Below are positions 1 to 6,812 of a stretch of DNA of 8,301 bases, one piece after another. The translations under genes were made by a program, and so were the position numbers. Source of the DNA: an uncultured Bifidobacterium sp. (lineage in GTDB: Bacteria > Actinomycetota > Actinomycetes > Actinomycetales > Bifidobacteriaceae); assembly GCA_937876495.1 (NCBI GenBank), contig CALEGL010000055.1:1-8301 (forward strand), given 5' to 3'. Within the stretch, counting starts at the first letter, position 1, and each line of letters begins with the position of its first letter. The notes beneath the pieces are model-generated. The model saw nothing but the letters and a program-made list of their open reading frames with translations, had not been told where the DNA came from and ran no database searches.

Positions 1-572
1 CCGACGCCCTGGATTCGGGGCGGGCGGACGTCGTCGTCACCGCGCTGCCGATGGGTACGGGGTCGAATCCCGGCTATGACTATGCCGGACCGTATCTCGT
101 CGCCTCCCAGGGGCTGATGGTGAGGAAGCGGGATCTGGGGTCGATCGTCGATGCGGCGTCGCTGTCCGGTCGCAGGGTGTGCACCGTGGCCGGATCCGGA
201 GCCGCCCGGGGGGTCTCCAGCCGAGCCTCCACGGCCGTCGTGTCGCAGAGGGACGGATACCAGAAATGCCTCACGGCGCTGATGGTCGGCGAGGCCGATG
301 CCGTCAGCGGCGACGACGCCGTCCTCGCCGGTCTCGTGGCCGACAAGGGGGCGGGGCTGCTGTCCATGGCGTCATGGCGTTTCTCCCGTTCCGTGCATGC
401 GGTCGCCGTGCGCAGCGGGCAGAGCCGCCTGGTCGCCCAGATCCGGCGCGCCCTGACGAGCATGGTCGATGACGGGTCCTGGAGGACCGCCATGGACGAG
501 CTCGTCTCGTCGACCGGCTACCGGCGCGGAACGTCGATTCCCCGTCCCGCGATCTCCTCGTACACGGAATAG
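1..572 (+). CDS. Amino-acid ABC transporter substrate-binding protein, family 3 (glutamate-type), 3' part only
   Basis: The reading frame is open from base 3 and ends at TAG 570-572, so the start, signal peptide and any lipobox lie upstream of the window. About 189 residues are visible. They match the C-terminal half of a family 3 solute-binding protein: a GRADVVVTALP stretch (where the family has a 'G.vDavi' strand), then Y-A-G-P-Y...GLMVRK (the 'F..PY...g..~lvrk' hinge region), then a lobe with GRRVCTV and YQKCLTAL followed by EADAVSGDDAVLAG. The two cysteines (codons 180-182 and 267-269) match the conserved pair seen in actinobacterial glutamate-binding (GluB-like) proteins, probably a disulfide, and the Asp pair at 312-317 sits where the ligand-contacting acidic residue lies. 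The usual 'yGiG' strand is divergent here (SVHAVAV), so the exact ligand is uncertain. No transporter permease or ATPase gene follows, so partners, if linked, are upstream. The family call is solid; substrate identity is inference. Confidence 0.8.
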   Translation, partial: DALDSGRADVVVTALPMGTGSNPGYDYAGPYLVASQGLMVRKRDLGSIVDAASLSGRRVCTVAGSGAARGVSSRASTAVVSQRDGYQKCLTALMVGEADAVSGDDAVLAGLVADKGAGLLSMASWRFSRSVHAVAVRSGQSRLVAQIRRALTSMVDDGSWRTAMDELVSSTGYRRGTSIPRPAISSYTE

Positions 573-599
573 CCGCACGGTACACGGAATAGCCGCACG
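560..599. repeat. Perfect 20-bp tandem duplication across the stop codon of the substrate-binding protein gene
   Basis: Bases 560-579 and 580-599 are identical (unit GTACACGGAATAGCCGCACG). The first copy contains the last codons and the TAG stop (570-572) of the upstream gene; the second copy repeats the same TACACGGAATAG downstream of it, outside the coding region. The unit is not palindromic, so it is not a terminator hairpin. With no mismatch between copies it looks like a recent replication-slippage duplication. It does not change the encoded protein because translation stops in the first copy. Confidence 0.9.
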
Positions 600-603
600 A
601 GAC

Positions 604-629
604 GGAGCCGGGCCGTGGAGCCGGGCCGT
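604..629. repeat. Perfect 13-bp tandem duplication in the leuS upstream region
   Basis: Bases 604-616 and 617-629 are identical (unit GGAGCCGGGCCGT). It begins five bases after the 20-bp tandem repeat, so the 142-bp intergenic region carries two independent head-to-tail duplications. Each unit contains GCCGGGC, which can pair with GCCCGGC at 647-653. The resulting 7-bp stem has a 20-nt loop (from the second copy) and no T-tract, so a terminator role is not convincing. Confidence 0.85.
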
Positions 630-700
630 CCGGGAGAGGGACCTTCGCCCGGCGCGCGGACATGTGCCCACGGCGGGGGATGGGTGTCCACCTGCGTCGC

Positions 701-714
701 GATAATCCGAAGCT
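701..714 (+). promoter_or_regulatory. Probable -10 element of a leaderless leuS promoter
   Basis: GATAAT at 701-706 differs from the TATAAT consensus at one position and is the only clearly A/T-rich hexamer in this GC-rich intergenic region. Only eight bases (707-714) separate it from the leuS ATG at 715, so a start site 7-9 bases downstream of the -10 would fall at or within two bases of the ATG. No Shine-Dalgarno-like purine run precedes the ATG (the bases are CCGAAGCT), which fits leaderless translation. No good -35 hexamer is visible at 17-bp spacing (GGATGG at 678-683). Common in actinobacteria, but here an inference from spacing alone. Confidence 0.6.
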
Positions 715-3687
715 ATGAGCGACAACGAGAAGAGCGCGACGAAGGAATCCGACGACGGGGCGAGGACGCCCTTCCGCTACGACGCGGGCCTGGCCCAGGA
801 CATCGAGGCCCGATGGCAGCGCTACTGGGATGACCATGGGACCTTCTGGGCCGCGAACGTCTCCGGGGATCTCACGGACGGAGAAGGAAGGAACGCCGAC
901 GGCCGTACCTCCTACTTCGCGATGGACATGTTCCCCTATCCCTCCGGAAAGGGACTTCACGTCGGCCATCCCCTCGGCTATCTGGCCACCGATGTGGTGA
1001 GCCGCTACCACCGCATGAAGGGCGAGAACGTCCTGCACGCCATGGGCTATGACGCCTTCGGGCTGCCGGCCGAGCAGTACGCCGTGCAGACCGGGCAGCA
1101 TCCGCGCGTCACCACCGAGGCGAACATCGCCAACATGCGCCGCCAGCTGCATCGCATGGGGCTGAGCTTCGACGACAGGCGTAGCTTCGCCACGATCGAC
1201 CCCGGATACATGCGCTGGACCCAGTGGATCTTCTCGCGCATCTACGACGCCTGGTACGATCCCGACTTCGTCCGCCGCGACGGAGGGAAGGGCTCCGCGC
1301 GCCCCATCTCCACCCTCGTCGGGCAGTTCGAGTCCGGCGCCCGTCCCATCCCCGGCCATGAATCGCAGGCCTGGAGGGACCTCTCCGCCGCGGAGCGGGC
1401 CGACGTGCTCAACGGCTTCCGCCTCGCCTACATCTCGAAGTCCCCGGTCAACTGGTGCCCTGGCCTCGGAACGGTGCTCGCCAACGAGGAGGTCACGGCC
1501 GAAGGCCGTTCGGAGCGCGGCAACTTCCCCGTCTTCCAGCGCGAGCTCAGGCAGTGGTCGATGCGCATCACCGCCTACGGGCATCGCCTCATCGAGGATC
1601 TCGACACGATCGACTGGCCCGAGAAGGTCAAGCTCATGCAGCGCAACTGGATCGGCGAATCCCATGGCGCTTCGGTCCACTTCCGCGTCGAAGCCTCCTC
1701 CGGGACGCGCGACATGGAGGTGTACACCACCCGCCCCGACACCCTCTTCGGCACGACCTTCGCCGTCGTCTCCCCGGAGCATGAGCTGCTGCATGACGTG
1801 CCGGACTCCTGGCCCGAAGGGATCGCCGACTCCTGGAAGGGCGGGTTCGCGAACCCGCGCGAGGCCGTGGACGCCTACCGCCTCGCCGCCGAGTCCCGCA
1901 CCGCCAAGGACCGCGTCGACGAGGGCGGCGAGAAGACCGGCGTGTTCACCGGACTGTACGCCGTCAATCCCATCACCGGGGCCCGCCTGCCGCTGTTCAC
2001 CGCCGACTACGTCCTCATGGACTACGGCACGGGCGCCATCATGGCCGTCCCCGGCGGTGACCAGCGCGACTACGACTTCGCCGTCAAGTTCGGCCTTCCC
2101 GTCATCTACACCGTGCGCCCGCTGCCCGACTCCGGAGACGACCTTGCGAACTACGAAGGGACGGCCCCCTTCGTCTCCCATGACGGCATCGTCATCAACT
2201 CCTCCGTGGACGCGACGTCCGCTAGGGGCGACGCGCTGTCCCTGGACGGTCTGCGGGTCGACGACGCCATCGGCCGCGTCACGCAATGGCTTGAGACCGC
2301 CGGCGTCGGCAGGGGGACGACGAGCTACCGCCTGCGCGACTGGCTGTTCTCCCGTCAGCGCTACTGGGGCGAGCCGTTCCCCATCGTCTACGACGAGGAC
2401 GGCGTGCCGCATCTGGTCCCGGACGACCAGCTGCCCATCAACCTGCCCGACGTCCCGGACTACAGCCCGAGGACCTTCGCCCCCGACGACGCCGAGTCGA
2501 ACCCCGAGGCGCCTCTGAGCCGCAACCCCGAATGGGTGAACGTCGTCATGGACCTTGGCGATGGACCGAAGCGGTATCGCCGTGACACGAACACCATGCC
2601 GAACTGGGCGGGCTCCTGCTGGTACTACATGCGCTACCTCGACCCGAACGACGCCGAGCACCTGGTGGAGAAGGACGAGTTCGACTACTGGATCGGGCCG
2701 CATCACAACGCCGGCGCCGGCGCCTCGGGCGGCGTCGACCTCTACGTCGGCGGCGTCGAGCACGCCGTGCTGCATCTGCTGTACTCGAGGTTCTGGCACA
2801 AGGTGCTCTACGACCTCGGCTACGTGAGCTCCACCGAGCCCTTCCATAAGCTGTTCAACCAGGGCATGATCCAGGCCTTCGCGTACACGGACGACCGTGG
2901 CCAGTACGTGCCGGCGGCGGAGGTCGTCCAGGGCCCCGACGGCCCGGACGGCGAGCCGACCTTCACCTGGCGCGGGCAGCACGTCAACCGCGAGTTCGGC
3001 AAGATGGGCAAAAGCCTCAAGAACATCATCACGCCGGACGACATGTACCGTGACTATGGGGCTGACACCTTCCGCTTGTACGAGATGAGCATGGGCCCGC
3101 TCGACGAGTCCCGTCCGTGGAACACGCGCAACGTCGTCGGCGGCATGCGCTTCCTGCAGAGGCTGTGGCGCAACGTCGTGGACGAGAGGACGGGCGAGCC
3201 CGTCGTCTCCGAGGACGCCCCCGACGAGCGCACCCTCAAGCTGCTGAACAATACCATCGCCGAGGTCACCGAGGAGATGGAGGGGATGCGCCCCAACACC
3301 GCCATCGCCCGTCTCATCGTGCTCAACAACCATCTGACGTCCCTTAAGAGGGCGCCGCGGGCCGCCGTGGAACCCCTCATCCTCATGCTCTCGCCGATCG
3401 CCCCGCATATCTGCGAGGAGCTGTGGAGCAGGCTCGGCCACCCGGAGTCGCTGGCGCACGAGCCGTGGCCGAAGGCCGACCCGCGCTACGTCGGTCAGGA
3501 CACCGTGACCGCCGTGGTCCAGATCCGAGGCAAGGTTCGGGCGAAGCTTGAGGTCAGTCCCGACATCGACCCCGACGAGCTGCGCGAGCGCGCCCTGAAG
3601 GCCGTCGAGGCGCGTCTCGGCGGAAAGACGCCGCGCAAGGTCATCGTCAAGGCTCCGAAGATCGTGTCCATCGTGCCTGCCGACTGA
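715..3687 (+). CDS. leuS: Leucine--tRNA ligase (LeuRS)
   Basis: This cytoplasmic class I aminoacyl-tRNA synthetase charges tRNA-Leu with leucine using ATP and edits mischarged products. The product is 990 residues, longer than the E. coli enzyme (about 860) as is usual in actinobacteria. Landmarks in order: [13 protein letters not shown] with the HIGH-type HVGH at 82-85; SPVNWCP at 243-249 in the zinc-like module; an extra actinobacterial segment at about 185-235; the CP1 editing domain with TRPDT at 339-343 and [15 protein letters not shown] ending at D452, the conserved editing Asp; [13 protein letters not shown] at 542-554; [13 protein letters not shown] at 632-644; and the KMSKS loop as KMGKS at 763-767, the form normal for actinobacterial LeuRS. 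The anticodon-binding helical domain (about 830-925) and the C-terminal tRNA-binding domain (about 930-990, ending IVSIVPAD) are intact. ATG 715 is chosen because it follows a -10 element at leaderless spacing and gives the expected N-terminus. No T-box or leucine-rich leader peptide is present upstream. The gene is followed by a strong terminator, so it is probably monocistronic. Confidence 0.98.
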   Translation: MSDNEKSATKESDDGARTPFRYDAGLAQDIEARWQRYWDDHGTFWAANVSGDLTDGEGRNADGRTSYFAMDMFPYPSGKGLHVGHPLGYLATDVVSRYHRMKGENVLHAMGYDAFGLPAEQYAVQTGQHPRVTTEANIANMRRQLHRMGLSFDDRRSFATIDPGYMRWTQWIFSRIYDAWYDPDFVRRDGGKGSARPISTLVGQFESGARPIPGHESQAWRDLSAAERADVLNGFRLAYISKSPVNWCPGLGTVLANEEVTAEGRSERGNFPVFQRELRQWSMRITAYGHRLIEDLDTIDWPEKVKLMQRNWIGESHGASVHFRVEASSGTRDMEVYTTRPDTLFGTTFAVVSPEHELLHDVPDSWPEGIADSWKGGFANPREAVDAYRLAAESRTAKDRVDEGGEKTGVFTGLYAVNPITGARLPLFTADYVLMDYGTGAIMAVPGGDQRDYDFAVKFGLPVIYTVRPLPDSGDDLANYEGTAPFVSHDGIVINSSVDATSARGDALSLDGLRVDDAIGRVTQWLETAGVGRGTTSYRLRDWLFSRQRYWGEPFPIVYDEDGVPHLVPDDQLPINLPDVPDYSPRTFAPDDAESNPEAPLSRNPEWVNVVMDLGDGPKRYRRDTNTMPNWAGSCWYYMRYLDPNDAEHLVEKDEFDYWIGPHHNAGAGASGGVDLYVGGVEHAVLHLLYSRFWHKVLYDLGYVSSTEPFHKLFNQGMIQAFAYTDDRGQYVPAAEVVQGPDGPDGEPTFTWRGQHVNREFGKMGKSLKNIITPDDMYRDYGADTFRLYEMSMGPLDESRPWNTRNVVGGMRFLQRLWRNVVDERTGEPVVSEDAPDERTLKLLNNTIAEVTEEMEGMRPNTAIARLIVLNNHLTSLKRAPRAAVEPLILMLSPIAPHICEELWSRLGHPESLAHEPWPKADPRYVGQDTVTAVVQIRGKVRAKLEVSPDIDPDELRERALKAVEARLGGKTPRKVIVKAPKIVSIVPAD

Positions 3688-3722
3688 GGCGAGCGGCGGC
3701 GGTCGGTGTCCCGCCGTCCTCC

Positions 3723-3770
3723 AGGGCGCCCGCGACCACACGGCCGCGGGCGCCCTCGTGTTCGTTCTGC
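3723..3770 (+). terminator. Rho-independent terminator after leuS
   Basis: AGGGCGCCCGCG at 3723-3734 is exactly complementary to CGCGGGCGCCCT at 3745-3756, giving a 12-bp GC-rich stem with a 10-nt loop (3735-3744). It is followed by an imperfect T-rich run (six T in 3757-3770). It lies 35 bases after the leuS stop. The minus-strand continuation is not T-rich, so it acts in one direction only. It also makes the possible GTG start at 3758 for comEA, which would lie directly in the tail, unlikely. Confidence 0.85.
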
Positions 3771-3790
3771 ATCGGACGCAGCGTGGGAGA

Positions 3791-4621
3791 ATGCGCGGCA
3801 CGTCGTCATCGGATTCGCCCCTCGCCGACCACGGGCCGGGGAAAGTCGTCGACGCCGCCGCACGACTGGCCCTGCTGTCGGGCGGATTGACGGGTCCGAC
3901 TCCGAAGAGACCTGGGCTCGTCGTCCCGGATCGCGCCGATCGCGATCGCTCCGCCCATGAGACCGGTGTCTACGTGACGGATGTCCCGCCGCCTCCGCCC
4001 GCGCATTCCGCCGATCGCTTGTTCCTGCACTCTCCGTCGCCCGTCCCGTCGTCCGTTGTCGAATCCTGTGAATGCGGGGGCGAACGCGACGGGACCGGGC
4101 GCATGGGGACGGGCGTCGTCGCGAATCCGAGACTTCGCCGTACGCCCGTGCTTTTCGGACCGGTCCAGGCCGTGGCCGTCATCCTGCTGCTTCTCGTCGC
4201 ACTGTCCGCGAGTCTGACGATGCTCGTCTCCCAGGCGGCCCATTATGCGGGCCTCCGGGAGGAACCGGCTGGCACCGCGACGGGTCTGCCCTCCTCGACG
4301 AACGGGGGACAGAAGGAGCCCCGGTCCTCCTCCCCGTCCCCGTCCACGCCGTCGTCGGATGCGTCTGATGCTCCGACTGCGGCGCCATCATCCTCCCTTG
4401 CCTCTCCGTCCGCGTCGCCGACGTCCACCCTGGTGGACATCAACACCGCCGACGAGACGCAGCTCGACGCGCTTCCCGGCATCGGACCGGCCCTCGCCCG
4501 GCGCATCGTCGAGTACCGTGCCTCCCACGGACGATTCTCCAGCGTCGACCAGCTTCTTGAGGTCTCCGGCATCGGGGAGAAGACCCTGGCGAAGCTGCGG
4601 CCGTTGGTGACCGCATCATGA
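3791..4621 (+). CDS. comEA: ComEA-type helix-hairpin-helix DNA-binding competence protein
   Basis: ComEA binds incoming double-stranded DNA on the outside of the cytoplasmic membrane and hands it to the ComEC channel. From ATG 3791 the product is 276 residues. It has a cytoplasmic N-terminal part (1-123) rich in Asp, Pro, Arg and Ser, then one membrane helix at 124-147 (PVQAVAVILLLLVALSASL). A Ser/Thr/Pro/Ala-rich linker follows at about 155-213. The C-terminal HhH2 domain at 214-276 begins LVDINTADETQLDALPGIG and contains the second hairpin SGIGEKTL, both classic for the family. The SLBB domain found in many ComEA proteins is not visible; the linker takes its place. Start choice is uncertain: GTG 3758 lies in the terminator tail, ATG 3791 has only a very close GGGAGA, and in-frame ATG 4103 would give a 172-residue protein with a short cytoplasmic tail. 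The family call depends on the HhH domain and TM helix, which all starts share. The stop overlaps the comEC start (ATGA, 4618-4621), suggesting translational coupling. Confidence 0.9.
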   Translation: MRGTSSSDSPLADHGPGKVVDAAARLALLSGGLTGPTPKRPGLVVPDRADRDRSAHETGVYVTDVPPPPPAHSADRLFLHSPSPVPSSVVESCECGGERDGTGRMGTGVVANPRLRRTPVLFGPVQAVAVILLLLVALSASLTMLVSQAAHYAGLREEPAGTATGLPSSTNGGQKEPRSSSPSPSTPSSDASDAPTAAPSSSLASPSASPTSTLVDINTADETQLDALPGIGPALARRIVEYRASHGRFSSVDQLLEVSGIGEKTLAKLRPLVTAS

Positions 4622-6792
4622 CGGCCGGAGACGCCATGGTGGAGGCCGTCTCGCACGCGTCCGCGGGAGGTCTGCGGAGCGAGGAGGCCAGGGCCGCCTC
4701 GACGGTTCGCGAACGGGGCGTCGACGACGACCTGCGGATGATCCCGGTGGCCGTCGCCGTGTGGGGTGCGGCCCTAGCCACGCATGAGGCCGTCGCGGGC
4801 GGTCTGCTCATGCCCTTCGCCGTGACGGTCGCCGTGGTCTGCATCCTTGTCGGGGCGTTCTGTCCCATTCCCCTTCTTCGCCTTCTTCTCTTCAGGTTCC
4901 CACGGGGATCCGCGGGACGATTCCCACGGGGTCTCCCGTCGGAGTCGTCCTTTCCCGCCCGTCATCGCCACCGGCGTGGGGCGGGCGCGCCGGTCATGCG
5001 GGGGATGCGGCATGAGGGGAGTTCCGGATACGGCGGTTGCGGCGGTGCGGGTCGCGGAGGCGTCGGTCATGCCGGAACGGTCCGTCCCGACCCATGGAAC
5101 GCGCCTGCATCCGCGCCATGGGGGGTGCGCACGGGCGCGCTTCTGCTTCCCGCCGCCGGGCTGGCTGCGGCCTGCTCGCCGGCGGCCCAGGACATCGGCG
5201 TCCTCCGTGACGTCGTGCTCGTCGACCCGCTTGCCGACGCCGGCCCGGCCTCCGCCAGAGGCGTCCTGCGGTCGCCCGCCGTCCGACCGGCACCGCGTGC
5301 CGCCGATTGCCGTGCCGACGTCCGGTTGTGGGATGTGACGGGGTCGAGAACCGTCCTCCCCATCCGCCTGGACGCCGTCGCGCTCGCATCGGGAACCGAC
5401 TGCTCGCTGCTCCGTCAGGGATCCACCGTGCATATCCGAGGCGACGTCGGCGTCTCACCCTTCGATGCGTGGACCCTCTGGATCCGCGCATCCTCCGACG
5501 GCGTGGGGGTGGAATCCGGGCCCGGTCCCTTGGAGGATGCCGTCTCCGACCTGCATCGGCGCTTTTTCGACGTTACCGGGCGTCTGCCGGACCAGGGGAG
5601 GATCCTCGTGCCGGGACTGACCATCGGGGTGACCGGGGCCGAGCTCGTGGACGCCGGTTCCGGCGACGAGGTCTCCGGGGATCTCGATCCCGCCTACGTG
5701 GAGCTTGTCGAGCAGGGCTTCTCCAAGGGCGGGATCATGCATCTCATGGCCGTGTCCGGAGGACATTTCCTGCTTCTCACCGGTCTGGTGACACGGCTGT
5801 GCCGTCGCCTGCTGGCGCCACGCGTGCTGACGGCCGTCATATGCGCGGCATCCTGCCTTCTTCTTGCCGTGCTCATGGCCCCATCGGATTCCGTGACGCG
5901 CGCCCTGTGCTCGGGGCTGCTGTCGGCCGCGGCGCTGGGCATCGGCCGTCGGCCCAGGCCCTGTTCGGCGACCTGCTGGACGGCCGCGGCCGTCATCATC
6001 CTCGACCCGGACATGGCGCGCAGCATCGGATTCGCTCTGTCCTGCGCGGCGGTTCTGGGCATCGTCCTCGCATCGGGCCCCCTGAGCCGGCTGATGGAGC
6101 CGCTGCTGGGACGGCATGTCGGCGCCGCCCTCGCCGTCACCATAGCGGCCCAGGTCGCCGCCCTTCCCATCCAGACGCTCGTCGAACCCGGAATCCCGCT
6201 GTGGGCCCCTCTGATCAACCTGCTCGTCACGCCCGTCGTCGGCGTCTCCACGATATTCGGTCTGCTCGCATTGGCGATCTGTCCGCTGTCGGTCGCGGCG
6301 GCCCTGCCCTTCGCATGGACGGCGTCCTGCGGAACCGCGGTCATGGCCTCCGCCGTGGGTCTTCTCGACGGCGCGCCTCTTGTCGTCCTCCCTTGGGTCC
6401 CCGGACCGGCGGGGGCCGCTCTTCTGGCCGTCGTCTTCGTCTGCGGAGTCATGGCGTTTCGCCGTCTGGACTCCGTCCGCGCAGGCGTCGGCGGAAGCGG
6501 GGTCTTTCACGCCCGGACGTTCCTCGTGTCCCACCGGCATGCGCTCCGGTTCCCGGGACGCGCTCCCGAATCTCCATGCCACGCTCGCGACGGCACGGGA
6601 CGCCCTCGACGGGTGGCGACGGACGGGCCGTGCGGACGGCCGTTCCTGCGCTCGCCGGCCGAGGTGCTGGCGCGGTGGCTTGCGGATACCGAGGCGATGC
6701 TGACGAGCCGGACGACATCGGAGGATCATGCGGAGCCGAAGAGGCGTGGGGGAGAGGACATGTCCACCGATGGGAAGAGATTGAAGGGGTGA
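4618..6792 (+). CDS. comEC: ComEC/Rec2-type DNA-uptake channel, without metallo-beta-lactamase domain
   Basis: This is the polytopic membrane protein that passes single-stranded DNA into the cytoplasm during transformation. The product is 724 residues. Hydrophobic segments occur at about 43-85 and 173-187, followed by an OB-fold-like extracellular region at about 195-295 with two cysteines (C231, C262), matching the N-terminal DUF4131-type part. The Competence domain spans about 330-615. It includes IMHLMAVSGGHF at 373-384 (family 'hLlAvSGlH'), DSVTRALCSGLL at 424-435, LDPDMARSIGFALSCAAVLGI at 462-482 (family 'dp.lals.gFqLSf.AvlGi'), and QVAALPIQTLVEPGIPLWAPLINLLVTP at 512-539. No C-terminal metallo-beta-lactamase domain follows; a polar tail of about 110 residues ends the protein. 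A Gly/Arg-rich stretch at about 93-155 lies between early membrane helices. ATG 4618 overlaps the comEA stop by four bases (ATGA); an alternative ATG at 4636 (codon 7) has GGAG five bases upstream. The stop overlaps or precedes holA closely, so it is part of one operon. Confidence 0.93.
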   Translation: MTAGDAMVEAVSHASAGGLRSEEARAASTVRERGVDDDLRMIPVAVAVWGAALATHEAVAGGLLMPFAVTVAVVCILVGAFCPIPLLRLLLFRFPRGSAGRFPRGLPSESSFPARHRHRRGAGAPVMRGMRHEGSSGYGGCGGAGRGGVGHAGTVRPDPWNAPASAPWGVRTGALLLPAAGLAAACSPAAQDIGVLRDVVLVDPLADAGPASARGVLRSPAVRPAPRAADCRADVRLWDVTGSRTVLPIRLDAVALASGTDCSLLRQGSTVHIRGDVGVSPFDAWTLWIRASSDGVGVESGPGPLEDAVSDLHRRFFDVTGRLPDQGRILVPGLTIGVTGAELVDAGSGDEVSGDLDPAYVELVEQGFSKGGIMHLMAVSGGHFLLLTGLVTRLCRRLLAPRVLTAVICAASCLLLAVLMAPSDSVTRALCSGLLSAAALGIGRRPRPCSATCWTAAAVIILDPDMARSIGFALSCAAVLGIVLASGPLSRLMEPLLGRHVGAALAVTIAAQVAALPIQTLVEPGIPLWAPLINLLVTPVVGVSTIFGLLALAICPLSVAAALPFAWTASCGTAVMASAVGLLDGAPLVVLPWVPGPAGAALLAVVFVCGVMAFRRLDSVRAGVGGSGVFHARTFLVSHRHALRFPGRAPESPCHARDGTGRPRRVATDGPCGRPFLRSPAEVLARWLADTEAMLTSRTTSEDHAEPKRRGGEDMSTDGKRLKG
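4897..4931 (+). repeat. In-frame 11-bp direct repeat in comEC
   Basis: TTCCCACGGGG occurs at 4897-4907 and again at 4921-4931, 24 bases apart, so the repeat is in phase and encodes the residues FPRG twice (RFPRGSAG then RFPRGLPS). It marks the start of the low-complexity loop of ComEC and looks like a degenerate eight-codon tandem duplication. Confidence 0.75.
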
Positions 6793-6812
6793 CACGACGG
6801 GAATCGGCGGCG

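Noticed and set aside
620..653. GCCGGGC / GCCCGGC inverted repeat as a terminator of the upstream gene
   Set aside because: The stem is only 7 bp with a 20-nt loop and no T-tract follows; it may be chance in GC-rich DNA.
683..692. GGTG-TC-CACC inverted repeat just upstream of the -10 as an operator
   Set aside because: Four-base arms are expected often by chance and no second copy or known operator consensus is present.
573..714. T-box or leucine leader-peptide attenuator before leuS
   Set aside because: No T-box core sequence, no leucine-rich short frame and no terminator/antiterminator pair is visible, and the likely start site is at the ATG itself.
3758..3790. GTG at 3758 as the comEA start
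   Set aside because: It lies in the T-rich tail directly after the terminator stem and has no upstream ribosome-binding site outside the hairpin.
304..3801. 1165-residue open frame on the minus strand covering all of leuS
   Set aside because: It uses the same triplets as leuS read backwards, its product is low-complexity (Arg, Val, Gly, Asp, His), it has no recognisable domain, and it is explained by the absence of TTA, CTA and TCA codons in leuS.
5307..6788. Long open frame upstream of and continuous with holA, which could suggest a large fusion protein
   Set aside because: Over this stretch the comEC frame carries all the conserved ComEC motifs, while the other frame gives an Arg/Pro/Gly-rich peptide. 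The HolA family alignment begins at 6813.
5455..6795. 446-residue minus-strand open frame in comEC
   Set aside because: It is in register with comEC codons, has shadow composition and no motif; comEC is secure on the + strand.
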